A stretch of 64,000 nt of DNA, taken from contig NZ_JAANBD010000007.1 in NCBI RefSeq assembly GCF_011089885.1, forward strand, positions 46,746-110,745. The letters are read 5' to 3'. Source of the DNA: Thioalkalivibrio sp. XN279. GTDB lineage: Bacteria > Pseudomonadota > Gammaproteobacteria > Steroidobacterales > XN24. Positions within the stretch are counted from its first letter, which is position 1. Each line of letters opens with the position of its first letter. Below, piece after piece: positions 23,473 through 32,257 of this stretch. A program made the translations under genes and the position numbers. A model generated the notes under the pieces. It was not told where the DNA came from. It saw only the letters and a list, made by a program, of their open reading frames with translations, and did not search any database.

Positions 23473-23587
23473 TCTACCCGGCCTGGCGTCCTTGCCGCGG
23501 CGGCATGGCGGCATGGCGGCGCGGCGACGGCGAACTACACTTTGGCTGCAAGCATGGTTCGCACCGGCTGAAGGCAGGAGAAGCAGC

Positions 23588-24028
23588 ATGAAGGGATACA
23601 TCAACTCGATTCTCGTTCCGATCGACGGCTCCGAGAACTCGGTGCGCGCCGCGCGCTTCGGCATCCAGCTGGCCGCGGCCCTCGAGGCGCAGGCGAAACT
23701 GCTCTACGTGTTTCCGGCAGCATCGGTGGAACTCATCGGCCTGGCGGGAATTTCGCGCCAGGACATCGAGGAGGCAGCCCAGGAGTGCGCGCAGCGCGCC
23801 TTCAACCAGGTCCGCCTCGGGCTGGATGCGGACATGTTGCAGCGGGTCGAGGAAGAAATCGCCATCGGCGCCCCCGCCGAGGAGATCATCGCGCGTACGG
23901 AAGCCGATCCCGCCACCCTGGTGGTGATGGGCCGGCGCGGCCACTCGCGGATGAAGACACTGGTGCTGGGCAGCATCAGCGACAAGGTGATGCGCCACGC
24001 GGCGAGCCCGGTCACGCTGGTCAACTGA
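23588..24028 (+). CDS. universal stress protein (UspA family)
   Basis: A 146-residue single-domain Usp. It starts MKGYINSILVPIDGSENS, the usual first strand and nucleotide loop, and carries MGRRGHSRMKTLVLGSISDKV, the G-x2-G-x9-G-S ATP-binding motif. ATG 23588 has AGGAG seven bases upstream. It likely acts in the cytoplasm under stress or growth arrest. It precedes the GntP permease by 63 bases. The 115 bases before it hold a short GGCGGCAT tandem repetition without clear meaning. Confidence 0.9.
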   Translation: MKGYINSILVPIDGSENSVRAARFGIQLAAALEAQAKLLYVFPAASVELIGLAGISRQDIEEAAQECAQRAFNQVRLGLDADMLQRVEEEIAIGAPAEEIIARTEADPATLVVMGRRGHSRMKTLVLGSISDKVMRHAASPVTLVN

Positions 24029-24091
24029 GAACGCCGGTACTCGTGGCGTGCCCTGCTGGACGGTCGGGGCGCGTCGGATTATCTTGCGTCG

Positions 24092-25465
24092 ATGTTCGCG
24101 AACGTAGGCCTGCTGCTGTCCCTCGCCCTGCTGATCTGGCTGGTGCTGCGCGGTGTCAACGTCATACTCGCCTCGCTCCTGGCGGCCATCGTCGTCGCGC
24201 TGAGCAACGGCCTGCCGCTGACCGAGAGCCTGCTGCAGCACTATGCCACCGGTCGCTCCGGCGCTTTCACCTTTGCCGGCCAGTTCTTCCTGATCTTCAT
24301 CGCCGGGGCGATCTTCGGCAAGGTCATGGCGGAGGGTCGCGCCACCACGACGATCGCGCTGATGTTCCGCGACCTGCTCGGGCGCGAGCGGGTGCTGTGG
24401 ATCATCATGCTGGCCTGCGCGCTGCTGACCTATGGCGGGGTGGTGGTTTTCGTCGTCATCTTCGCCGTCTATCCGCTGGCGATGGAGCTGGCGCGCGACG
24501 CCAACACGCCGAAGCGCCTGCTCGCCGGCGCCGCGGCGCTCGGCGCCGGCACCTTCACCATGACGGCCATGCCGGGAACGCCCTCGATCCACAACGTCAT
24601 CGCAGCCCGGGCGCTGGGTACCGACCTGTTCGCGGCGCCCATGCTGGGGATTGTCGCCAGCGCCCTGATGGTGGTGTTCGGCATGGCCTACCTGGAACGG
24701 GAGCGCCGCGCCGCCCTGGCGCGCGGCGAAGGCTTCGATCCTGCCCCCCACGAGCACGTGCCGGAGGATGATGAGCTTGAGGCAGGGCTTCCCGGGCGTG
24801 CCGTTGCGCTCGTGCCGCTGCTTGTCGTGCTGGGCATCATCATCGGGCCGCGGCTGCTGGGAATGGTCGTCGCACCGGACTCGGACACGCTGATGGCGCG
24901 CGTCATCGGCTTCGCAGCCAGCCAGCCCGTGTTCTGGCCCAGCCTGGCGCTCGCCGTGGGCACCGTGCTGGCGTTGCTGTTGCTGCCACGCCTGCGCGGG
25001 CAGTGGCTGGCCAGCATGGGGCGCGGCACCAACGACGCCATCCTGCCGATCATGAACACGGCCGCCATCATCGGTTTCGGCGGCGTGGTCATCCAGACCG
25101 CGGGATTTGCCGCTTTTTCCGGCCTGGTCGTCGACAGCGGTCTGCCCCCGCTGCTGTCGGCCTATCTCTCAGTCAGCACGGTCGCGGCGATCACCGGCTC
25201 CGCTTCCGGCGGCCTGCAGATTTTCATGGCCTCGCTGGCGCCGCGTTATCTCGAGATGGGTATCGAGCCCGAGCTGCTGCACCGGATCTCCACCCTGGCG
25301 TCGGGCGGCCTGGACTCGCTCCCGCACTGCGGCGCCGTGGTCGTGATGCTGACCATCATGAGCCTGACTTATCGCAAGGCCTACCGTGACATCGCCATGG
25401 TGACCATCGTCGTGCCGGTGATGGCCGGCCTGCTTGTCCTGGCCCTGGCGGCGCTTGCGGCCTAG
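24092..25465 (+). CDS. GntP-family permease (gluconate/hydroxy-acid type)
   Basis: A 457-residue membrane permease with about 12 hydrophobic helices. Family segments include YGGVVVFVVIFAVYPLAMEL, AGAAALGAGTFTMTAMPGTP and SASGGLQIFMASLAP, followed by GGLDSLPHCGAVVVML. Relatives carry gluconate, D-serine or beta-hydroxybutyrate; the late PHCGAVV segment is more like the hydroxybutyrate branch, a weak indication. The stop overlaps the stop of the convergent MFS gene in a shared CTAG. Confidence 0.85.
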   Translation: MFANVGLLLSLALLIWLVLRGVNVILASLLAAIVVALSNGLPLTESLLQHYATGRSGAFTFAGQFFLIFIAGAIFGKVMAEGRATTTIALMFRDLLGRERVLWIIMLACALLTYGGVVVFVVIFAVYPLAMELARDANTPKRLLAGAAALGAGTFTMTAMPGTPSIHNVIAARALGTDLFAAPMLGIVASALMVVFGMAYLERERRAALARGEGFDPAPHEHVPEDDELEAGLPGRAVALVPLLVVLGIIIGPRLLGMVVAPDSDTLMARVIGFAASQPVFWPSLALAVGTVLALLLLPRLRGQWLASMGRGTNDAILPIMNTAAIIGFGGVVIQTAGFAAFSGLVVDSGLPPLLSAYLSVSTVAAITGSASGGLQIFMASLAPRYLEMGIEPELLHRISTLASGGLDSLPHCGAVVVMLTIMSLTYRKAYRDIAMVTIVVPVMAGLLVLALAALAA

Positions 25466-26787
25466 GCAGTGCGGGAAGCCGGCGCGTCGAGCGTCAGGTT
25501 GCGGCAGCGTGTTTCCACCAGGAACAGCGACGCGAACAGCGCGAGAGCCGCGAATCCGGCCAGCAGCCACAGGCCGCGCCCGTAGTCGGCAGCGGCATAC
25601 ACCGGAACCCCGTTGACCACGGTGCCGTCCCAGCCGAGGTCCATGGCCCAGCCGAACAACGGCTGGAACACGGCGGTGCCGAGAAACAGGCCGGTGTTCA
25701 CCAGGGCGATCGCCATCCCGGAGAGGGCCGGGGAGGTGACTTCCTTGGCATGGGCGTAGGCGACGACAAAACTGCCCGCGCTGAGGCCGAGGACGCCGAA
25801 CAGGGCATAAGCAAGTACGCCTGGGCCCCAGGGCAGGAACAGCAATGCCAGGGACACTGCGAGGTAGAGCAGAGCGCCGCCGCGCAGGATCGGGACGCGA
25901 CGTCCCATGCGATCCGACAGGCTGCCTGCAAGCAGGCAGCCGACGGCGAAGGCCGCGGTCGCCAGGGTCGTGTAAAGCGATGCGTCGCCGCGGCTGAGGC
26001 CATGCACGTCCCGCAGCATGGGTACGGCCCACAGGCCGAGCATGGCAAACAGGCTGCCGGTCATGCCGAAGTCGTAGAAAAACCCCGGCCACAGCCGGCG
26101 ATTCGCGATTACGGTGCGCAGGTCATGAAACCAGTGACGCTCGCGCGCGGCGTGCGACTCAAGCCCTTCCATCTCGCGCACCGAGGGGAAGCCGAGTTCC
26201 TCGGGCCGATTGCGCACCAGCAGCCAGGAGGCCACGCCCAGCGCTACGGCGAATACCCCGAGGCCGACGAACAGGGTGCGCCATTCCATGCGCATGAGCA
26301 GCAGCGCCATGGGTCCGGTGGCCGCGATGGCGCCGATGTTGCCGAGCAGCAGGGTGAGGCCGCTGATGGTGCCGTAGCGGCGCTCGCTGAACCACACCGT
26401 ATTGCTTTTCATCAGGCCGACGAACACCACGGAGACGCCAAGACCGACGAGGAAGCGGCCGAAACTCGCGGCGGCGAAGGTCTCGGCCAGCCCGAAAACG
26501 ATCGCGCCCGCACCCGCGACCACGTTGCCGATGGTGACGGCAAAACGCGCGCCGAGCGTGTCGGCCAGTACCCCGGCGGGAATCTGCATGGCGGTGTAAA
26601 TGTAGAAGTACATCGCGGCCAGCGAGCCGAGCGCAGCTGCCGTGATGCCGAAAGCCTGCGACAGCTCGGCGGCCACCATGGCCGGAGCGAAGCGATGAAA
26701 AAACGCCAGCATGTAAGCGGCGATCAGCACGCCGTAAATCGTCCAGCGCACGCGCTCGAAGCGCCCGGCGTCGTAGTGGTGGCTCAT
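25462..26787 (-). CDS. major facilitator superfamily permease
   Basis: A 441-residue MFS transporter with about 12 helices. The loop 2-3 motif appears as GVLADTLGARFAV, and the start region has LAFFHRFAPAMVAAELSQAF. A long loop separates the halves (RNRPEELGFPSVREMEG). The substrate is not recognisable. It is the last gene of a likely minus-strand group with yaiI and the cNMP-binding gene; 10 bases separate it from yaiI. Confidence 0.85.
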   Translation of the reverse strand: MSHHYDAGRFERVRWTIYGVLIAAYMLAFFHRFAPAMVAAELSQAFGITAAALGSLAAMYFYIYTAMQIPAGVLADTLGARFAVTIGNVVAGAGAIVFGLAETFAAASFGRFLVGLGVSVVFVGLMKSNTVWFSERRYGTISGLTLLLGNIGAIAATGPMALLLMRMEWRTLFVGLGVFAVALGVASWLLVRNRPEELGFPSVREMEGLESHAARERHWFHDLRTVIANRRLWPGFFYDFGMTGSLFAMLGLWAVPMLRDVHGLSRGDASLYTTLATAAFAVGCLLAGSLSDRMGRRVPILRGGALLYLAVSLALLFLPWGPGVLAYALFGVLGLSAGSFVVAYAHAKEVTSPALSGMAIALVNTGLFLGTAVFQPLFGWAMDLGWDGTVVNGVPVYAAADYGRGLWLLAGFAALALFASLFLVETRCRNLTLDAPASRTA

Positions 26788-26797
26788 GGTCTCGGGC

Positions 26798-27262
26798 TCA
26801 CAAGGCCTCGCGGACGGCCAGCTCCAGTGCCTGGAGGAAACGCGAGCGGTCCTTCTGCGTGAAAGGCGGGGGACCGCCGCCCATGCCGTAGGCGCGCAGG
26901 TCGGCCATCAACTCCCGCGTGGCCAGCGCATTGCCGATATTGTCCTCCGTGAAGGGCTTGCCTGTGGGTGCGAGCACCCGGGCACCTTTTTTCAGCGCCA
27001 GGGAGGCGAGCGGAATGTCCGCGGTGATGACGATGTCATTTGCGCTGAGCTGCGCCACGATCCAGTCGTCGGCGGCATCGAAAGCGCCGGAGACGACTTC
27101 GAGCCGGACGCGGGGCCCGCGCGGCAGGGCCATTCCCGAGTTGGCGACAAAGGTCACCGGCAGGCTGTGGCGCACGGCGACGCGCACTGCTTCGGCCTTG
27201 ACCGGGCAGGCGTCGGCGTCGACGTAGATGTGCGGCGATTCGGTGTCCAGGCGGGCAGGCAC
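26798..27262 (-). CDS. YaiI/YqxD family protein (DUF188, UPF0178)
   Basis: A 154-residue conserved protein of the PIN-like DUF188 family, with the signature YVDADACPVK at residues 13-22 and VITADIPLASLAL later, where acidic residues form a putative metal site. The biochemical function of the family is not established. The start is GTG 27262, four bases after the stop of the cNMP-binding gene, which supports cotranscription. Confidence 0.88.
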   Translation of the reverse strand: MPARLDTESPHIYVDADACPVKAEAVRVAVRHSLPVTFVANSGMALPRGPRVRLEVVSGAFDAADDWIVAQLSANDIVITADIPLASLALKKGARVLAPTGKPFTEDNIGNALATRELMADLRAYGMGGGPPPFTQKDRSRFLQALELAVREAL

Positions 27263-27266
27263 GGGA

Positions 27267-27749
27267 TCAGTAACGCCCGCCGGTCTTCATCATGTAGTTG
27301 CGCATCTCCGCACTCTCGAAGTTCATGCGCATCAGGTTGCTATGCGTGACGCGGAACAGGGCACGCATCACCTTGTAGACCACCCAGGGGTGACTCTCGA
27401 CCAGGCTCTCGAAGTCCGCGGGCTCGAGCGTCAGGACGATGCTTTCTGCCTCGGCGCGCAGTGCGGCCTTGCGCTCTGAGCCGTCGAGAAAGGCGCGCGT
27501 GCCTGCGCACTCGCCCACGCGCAGCTGGTAGATCGGCTGTTCCTCCTCGCCGTCCACCTTGCAGACGCTGATGCGTCCCGCGGCGAGCATGAACAGGGTG
27601 CGACGCGACTCGCCTTCGCCCACCAGGAGATCACCGGATTTCAGTTGCTCAACGCCCATTTTGCCAGCCAGGGCGGCGGCCTCTGCGGCCTCCAGCTCGA
27701 CGCCGAGTACCGAGCTGGCGACGGCTTGTGTCTTGTCGATGTCAGTCAT
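27267..27749 (-). CDS. cyclic-nucleotide-binding domain protein without DNA-binding domain
   Basis: A 160-residue protein made of one cNMP-binding fold: GDLLVGEGESRRTLFMLAAGRI, then a phosphate-cassette-like GECAGTRAFLDGSERKAAL. No helix-turn-helix follows, so it is not a complete CRP/FNR regulator. The C-terminal helices (VMRALFRVTHSNLM) resemble the dimer helix. ATG 27749 is the first good start; the open frame extends to 28157 over the divergent gene and is not credible. It could sense cAMP or act as a small adaptor; the ligand is unknown. A diguanylate cyclase is divergently placed 134 bases away. Confidence 0.75.
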   Translation of the reverse strand: MTDIDKTQAVASSVLGVELEAAEAAALAGKMGVEQLKSGDLLVGEGESRRTLFMLAAGRISVCKVDGEEEQPIYQLRVGECAGTRAFLDGSERKAALRAEAESIVLTLEPADFESLVESHPWVVYKVMRALFRVTHSNLMRMNFESAEMRNYMMKTGGRY

Positions 27750-27883
27750 TGTCTTATCCAGTTTGTTGGCGCGGCATCGGGCCGCGAACTGAAGCGTAGC
27801 CGATGGTCGAATTCTAACCGCAGAACTGGCTGTCGTGGCGGTTTCGACTGTGTTCCCGTGATACAAGTCGCCTGCAAAACGGG

Positions 27884-29650
27884 ATGGATAAACTAGCATT
27901 GAGTCAGGGCAGCGCGCTCCGTGTGCCCGCTGCAGGAAAACGCAGCTGGAGCTGCAATGTGAAGGTGACCGCCAAACCCCGCTGGTTGCCGCAACTGGGA
28001 CTGCAGGCCAGGCTGCTGGTCGCGTTTCTCGTCGTTGCTGTGCTGCCGTTGCTGGCTTTCTTCCTGGTCCAGCAGCAACAGCTCGAGCACCACCTGCGGA
28101 CTCGGGCGGAGAGCCACGTGGAGCAGCTGGCGCTGGCGCAGCAACGTCGCCTCGCACATGAGTTCCGCCGCCTGTCCGACCAGCTTGATCTCATCGCCAG
28201 CCGCACGCAAATGCGAATCAGCCTCGCGGAGTATCTCGACAGCGGGGACCTCGCTGCGCTGGCGCTGGTTGAACGAATTCTCGGCGATGCCGCTGCGCCG
28301 GCCGAAAATATCCTCAGTATCGGGATCAGGGCCCCGGATGGCCGCCGCATTGCCCTCGACGAGAGCCGCACGCCATCGGCCGCGCCGGGCAAGGCAGGGA
28401 TGGGCAAGGCCGACTGGATTCCGGCGGCGACTCCGGGCGCGTCGCGCTCAGGCATGCACCTTTTGGCGCCGGATGGCGTCCAGGTCGTGGCTCGTCTCGA
28501 GGCCGAGCTGCTTCTCGGACCACGCCGGCTCGGCTCGCTGTTCGTGTTGAGCGATACGCGCGACCTGGGCGCAATCCTGCAGGACTACCAGGACGCGGAC
28601 GCAGGCGGGCAGACGCTCCTTGTGCTCGAGAAACCCGGCGCCGGGCGGATGATCCTGGCTCCGGCTCACGGAGAGTCGACCGGCTTGCGCGTGTCGGAGG
28701 TACGACTCGACGCTGCTGTCGAGGCAAAGCTGTGGCGCGGGGCGGTGTCGCCGCAGGCGGAGATCGTTGCCTGGAACAACGGCGAACTGTTCGCGATGCG
28801 CGAGCTGCCGGTGCCGGGTATCAAGGTCGTCATCGCAGTCGCGCGGGAGGAGTTCCGCCGCTTCGGCGCGGGCCAGGCCAGGGCGCTGGTGCTTAACCTG
28901 GTGGTGCTTCTCTTGCTCGCACTGGTTGTCGCCATGTTCATGGCCGCCCGCATCGCCAAGCCGCTGCGACACCTCAGCGAGGCCACTCGTAAGCTCCGCG
29001 GCGGGGACAGCTCCGTGCGGGTGCCGGAGGGGGGATGGGGAGAGCTGGGCCAGCTGGCCCGCACCTTCAACGTCACGGCCGCGGAACTCGCGCGCCAGGC
29101 GCAGGATCTCGAAGAAGAGATGAGCCGGAGTCGAAATGCGCAGCGTGAGCTGGCGGATATGGCAGGCACAGATCACCTCACCGGCCTGATGAACCGGCGC
29201 CGGCTAATGGAGATCCTAATAGGGCATTTCGACCCCTCGAACCCCCGACGTGAGCAAGGCGCCTTGCTTTACCTTGATCTCGACCGGTTCAAGCCCGTGA
29301 ACGACCTTTTCGGGCACGACGCGGGTGACGAGACGCTGCGCGTCGTGGCCCATCGCCTCACGGGCCTGGTGCGGGCAAACGACCCGTTGGCGCGCCTGGG
29401 TGGCGATGAGTTCGCCATATTCATTCGCGAGCCCTTGCCTGTGGATGAGGTGCATGAACTCGCCGAGCGCATCACGCAAGCCTTGTCGCGCCCGATCTCC
29501 GTTTGCGGGAGGACGATCGAGATTGGCTGCAGCGTGGGCGTTGCCATGATCAAGCCGGGTGACAGTCACGAGGAGCTTCTTTATCGCGCCGATCACGACA
29601 TGTATCGCGTCAAGGCTATGCGTTCCGCGGCAAAAGAAGAAAGCCGCTGA
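27884..29650 (+). CDS. membrane-bound diguanylate cyclase (sensor-HAMP-GGDEF)
   Basis: Makes cyclic di-GMP from two GTP. The 588-residue protein has a transmembrane helix at about 44-62, a periplasmic sensor region to about 330, a second helix (LVLNLVVLLLLALVVAMF), a HAMP linker and a GGDEF domain. The catalytic motif GGDEF is intact at 506-510. The inhibitory RxxD site (RAND) lies five residues upstream, so product feedback is expected. No EAL domain. The start ATG 27884 gives a long N-terminal tail; the true start may be later. A stem-loop begins at its stop codon. Confidence 0.9.
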   Translation: MDKLALSQGSALRVPAAGKRSWSCNVKVTAKPRWLPQLGLQARLLVAFLVVAVLPLLAFFLVQQQQLEHHLRTRAESHVEQLALAQQRRLAHEFRRLSDQLDLIASRTQMRISLAEYLDSGDLAALALVERILGDAAAPAENILSIGIRAPDGRRIALDESRTPSAAPGKAGMGKADWIPAATPGASRSGMHLLAPDGVQVVARLEAELLLGPRRLGSLFVLSDTRDLGAILQDYQDADAGGQTLLVLEKPGAGRMILAPAHGESTGLRVSEVRLDAAVEAKLWRGAVSPQAEIVAWNNGELFAMRELPVPGIKVVIAVAREEFRRFGAGQARALVLNLVVLLLLALVVAMFMAARIAKPLRHLSEATRKLRGGDSSVRVPEGGWGELGQLARTFNVTAAELARQAQDLEEEMSRSRNAQRELADMAGTDHLTGLMNRRRLMEILIGHFDPSNPRREQGALLYLDLDRFKPVNDLFGHDAGDETLRVVAHRLTGLVRANDPLARLGGDEFAIFIREPLPVDEVHELAERITQALSRPISVCGRTIEIGCSVGVAMIKPGDSHEELLYRADHDMYRVKAMRSAAKEESR

Positions 29651-29667
29651 CGCGAGGCCAGCGGCTT
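29641..29667 (-). terminator. rho-independent terminator for the DUF5666 gene (minus strand)
   Basis: Nine-base perfect arms AAGCCGCTG and CAGCGGCTT with a nine-base loop. Read on the minus strand, the stem is followed by TCTTCTTTT, a usable U-rich tract. On the plus strand the tract is poor, although it may also act on the cyclase transcript, whose stop codon lies in the first arm. Confidence 0.65.
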
Positions 29668-29692
29668 CCTTAAAGTGAGTGCGCGGCGACGC

Positions 29693-31267
29693 TCAGTCGT
29701 CGATGTCCTCGTTCCCCAGCTCCACTTCGTCAGCCAGTATCGTGCGATCACCGACCTGGATGCCATCCACATCGACGAGTTCGCCGACCTGTATGGCGGC
29801 GAAGAACTCGGCTTGCGACGCCTCGTTGTCGCCCAGTTCGAACTCCGTGCCGACCGTGGTCTGGACGGTCACGCCGAGAATTGCCAGGTCGGGTTGTGCC
29901 AGGGCCTCTACGAAGCCTTGCAGGGAGACGGTGTTGTCGTCGTCGTCATCGCGCTCGACCTTGGTGGCGATCACGTCCGCAGAGGCATCTTCGGACGGCA
30001 CGCCGATGACCTCGAGATAATCGCCGACCCTGATATCTGCCGCACGGAACGGGAACGCCTGGGCGCTGCTGAAGTCTTCGAAGCGCGTCCGGTTGTTCAG
30101 CTGCACACGGATGCCGAGCAGGGTGATCACGCTGTTGTCGAGGTCCACCGCCTGCACGCGAGCCTCGATCTCGATCGGCCGCTCGTCGTCCTCGAAGTCG
30201 ATTTCAGTCGCGACCACCACGCCCTCGGCGTTGATGAAACCGTCGACCTCGAGACGGACGTTGAGCGCGATGTCGGCCGCAGTGCCGTCCTCGAAGCTGG
30301 TGCCGGAGTTGATGGTCACGGGGACACCGTTGAGCTCGAAGCTGCTGGCCGATGCCACTGCAGAGACGTAGCCCTGGATCTCGACGTCGCAATCGCCATC
30401 GTCGTCGCCGTCGTCGAAACCGTCGCAGGCGACGCGCGGGCGGTTGCCCCAGAAGTCGAGGTTGTTGGCGAACAGCGTGCCGTTTTCGAAGCGGATCCCT
30501 TCGGCCTCCACCAGTTCGCCTTCAGCGGGCGCGCCGCCAGGAAAATCGTCGTCGATGGCAGCAGTCGTGTAGTCGACGACCAGGTCGTTGATCTTGAAGG
30601 TGCGGGCGCCGCTGTCCAGGCTGGTGACGAAGCCCGCGACCTCAAAGCCGTCGTTGCTATCGTCGCGGTCCACGCGCGTCGCGACGATCCTGCCGTCGCC
30701 GAGGAACCCGGCAATCTCTACGATGTCGCCGCTGGCGAGCCCCTCGAGCGAGCGCAGCGCAAAGTCGTCGTCGAAGATGGTGTCCGCGGTGACCACGACG
30801 GTCTGCGCCAGCACCCTGAACTCGCCGGTGGACAGGTCGATGGATTCGACCGGTCCCTCGAGGACGTCGTCCGCGATGACGCGCTCGGCCACGCCGGTCA
30901 CGCCGTCATCGTTGACCGTGCCTGCCACCAGCACCACGTCTCCTACCTCGAGGGCAGACTGGGTGGCCGGCTGGCCCTCGACGGTGATCGCGGCGCCGGC
31001 CGTGTCGTAGCGCACGCCCGCAACCACGATGCTGCCGAACCCCGTGAGTTCGGCGTAGAACACGCCACCACGATCGATGCCGATGCCCGGGTCGCCGCCC
31101 CCGCCCGGGGGCGGCGTCACCACCCCGCCGCCGGGCGGCGGGGTCACGACTGAGCCGTCGCTGGAAGACCCGCCGGAGCCGCCGCCGCAGCCCGCCACGG
31201 CCGCCATGACTGCGAGCGCGAGCGCTGGCCTGGATATCTTCGTGAGCTTGGGCAGGTAAGCAGTCAT
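29693..31267 (-). CDS. DUF5666-repeat lipoprotein
   Basis: A 524-residue surface or periplasmic lipoprotein: signal peptide ending VMAAVAGC, a low-complexity GGGSGGSSS/TPPPGGGVV linker, then five to six beta-rich modules of about 75 residues. Each carries elements such as GSIVVAG, VGDVVLVAG and ATRVDRDD, as in DUF5666 repeats. Acid-rich turns (DDGDDDGDCD) could bind cations. Function is unknown. It lies 27 bases downstream of the DUF6502 gene and probably shares its promoter; this pairing also occurs in other proteobacteria to my recollection. Confidence 0.75.
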   Translation of the reverse strand: MTAYLPKLTKISRPALALAVMAAVAGCGGGSGGSSSDGSVVTPPPGGGVVTPPPGGGGDPGIGIDRGGVFYAELTGFGSIVVAGVRYDTAGAAITVEGQPATQSALEVGDVVLVAGTVNDDGVTGVAERVIADDVLEGPVESIDLSTGEFRVLAQTVVVTADTIFDDDFALRSLEGLASGDIVEIAGFLGDGRIVATRVDRDDSNDGFEVAGFVTSLDSGARTFKINDLVVDYTTAAIDDDFPGGAPAEGELVEAEGIRFENGTLFANNLDFWGNRPRVACDGFDDGDDDGDCDVEIQGYVSAVASASSFELNGVPVTINSGTSFEDGTAADIALNVRLEVDGFINAEGVVVATEIDFEDDERPIEIEARVQAVDLDNSVITLLGIRVQLNNRTRFEDFSSAQAFPFRAADIRVGDYLEVIGVPSEDASADVIATKVERDDDDDNTVSLQGFVEALAQPDLAILGVTVQTTVGTEFELGDNEASQAEFFAAIQVGELVDVDGIQVGDRTILADEVELGNEDIDD

Positions 31268-31294
31268 ATCTGGGGTCCCTTCAGTGCTGGCAGT

Positions 31295-32152
31295 TCAAGA
31301 GTTCGGGTTTTCAGGGGCATCGGATGTTTCTGGCACGGCGGGTTCCGTGATCTGGTACACGCCGACGCCGAGACGGATCGCGTTCTTCGCTTCAATGGGG
31401 GACTCGGGTGCGTGTTCCAGCAGCCACCGATCCATGGCCTCGAGGAAACGCATGCCTTCGGCTTCCAGGAACTGCCTGAATTCCGCCTCGGCTCGGGCCG
31501 GGACCACCGGCAGGGTTGCACGTCCCTCGAAGCGTCCCATCGTCCCGGGTTGCCGCGTCAGGTTGCGGGTCACGGTGTTGCCCATCGTCATGAGGACGTC
31601 GCCGGCGCGGTCGACTGCCTCTGCCTCGAGCGGCAACGGCATGAAATAACGGGTGAGCGCCTGCAACCTGCCGTTTTCTGTGATCCCGACTGCGCCGGTG
31701 CGCAGCAGGTCTTTTTCCAGGGTCGAGGCCGGGATGTCGCCACCGTGCTCGTGATGCAGAGCGGCGAACGAGGGTGGCGGACCGTCGCGCGGTATGGCGA
31801 GCGGGACGCCATCGGCGTCCTGGTAGCCCGGCGCATCGTGCCAGGCGCTGAGCACTCGTGTCGCCTCCGTCGTCTTGCGCAGTGCCGGTACGTCGGGGTG
31901 CTCCTGGGCCAGCTCGTCGCGCAGCCTCTTCACTTCCTTGCGCGCAATGCCGGTCATGAGCGAGACGCGGGAGATATTCGTGGGGCGCCCGCCGCGACCG
32001 AACTCGTCGGTCGCGACCGACACGAAGACCCGGCGGGCGAGGGCGTTGAATTCGCGGAACGTCAGGCCGCTGGCGAGCAGCATGCGGGCCAGCGGCCGCA
32101 GGGCGCGGCTTGCGGCCAGGACGATGGCTGACTTGAAGTCATCGCTGCTCAC
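31295..32152 (-). CDS. DUF6502-like protein, possible DNA-binding regulator
   Basis: A 285-residue soluble protein resembling DUF6502. The N-terminal half has SRALRPLARMLLASGLTFREF and then RPTNISRVSLMTGIARKEVK, which reads as a helix-turn-helix with a recognition helix rich in Arg and Lys. The rest has no recognisable enzyme motif. It is the first gene after a promoter with an unusual TGGGG-N7-CCCCA palindrome that recurs before the operon starting at 38118. A role as the regulator of both promoters is a hypothesis from these two observations. Confidence 0.6.
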   Translation of the reverse strand: MSSDDFKSAIVLAASRALRPLARMLLASGLTFREFNALARRVFVSVATDEFGRGGRPTNISRVSLMTGIARKEVKRLRDELAQEHPDVPALRKTTEATRVLSAWHDAPGYQDADGVPLAIPRDGPPPSFAALHHEHGGDIPASTLEKDLLRTGAVGITENGRLQALTRYFMPLPLEAEAVDRAGDVLMTMGNTVTRNLTRQPGTMGRFEGRATLPVVPARAEAEFRQFLEAEGMRFLEAMDRWLLEHAPESPIEAKNAIRLGVGVYQITEPAVPETSDAPENPNS

Positions 32153-32211
32153 GTGGACGTGGTTCCTTGTCGGCGCATGGTGCGGGCCTGCCTGTTCCTA
32201 GAGTGGCACCA

Positions 32212-32257
32212 TTGACATTACATGTGGGGACATTAGCCCCACGCATGTGAATGTCAA
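32212..32257 (-). promoter_or_regulatory. promoter with TGGGG-N7-CCCCA operator before the DUF6502 gene
   Basis: Read on the minus strand: -35 TTGACA (32257-32252), 16 bases, -10 TAATGT (32235-32230). TGGGG and CCCCA arms (32225-32241) flank the -10. The element is part of a 46-base imperfect palindrome with outer arms TTGACATT (32212-32219) and AATGTCAA (32250-32257) and CATG inner arms. The -35 overlaps the stop of the upstream hydroxylase gene. The same layout with the same spacings is found at 38183-38215. Confidence 0.7.

Noticed and set aside
23500..23530. GGCGGCATGGCGGCATGGCGG-type tandem motif
   Set aside because: Only a few imperfect short units in a GC-rich gap; no sign of a repeat family or structure.
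29675..31153. 492-codon plus-strand open frame
   Set aside because: Complement of the DUF5666 gene; the product is a repetitive Val/Asp/Glu string mirroring the repeats of the real protein.
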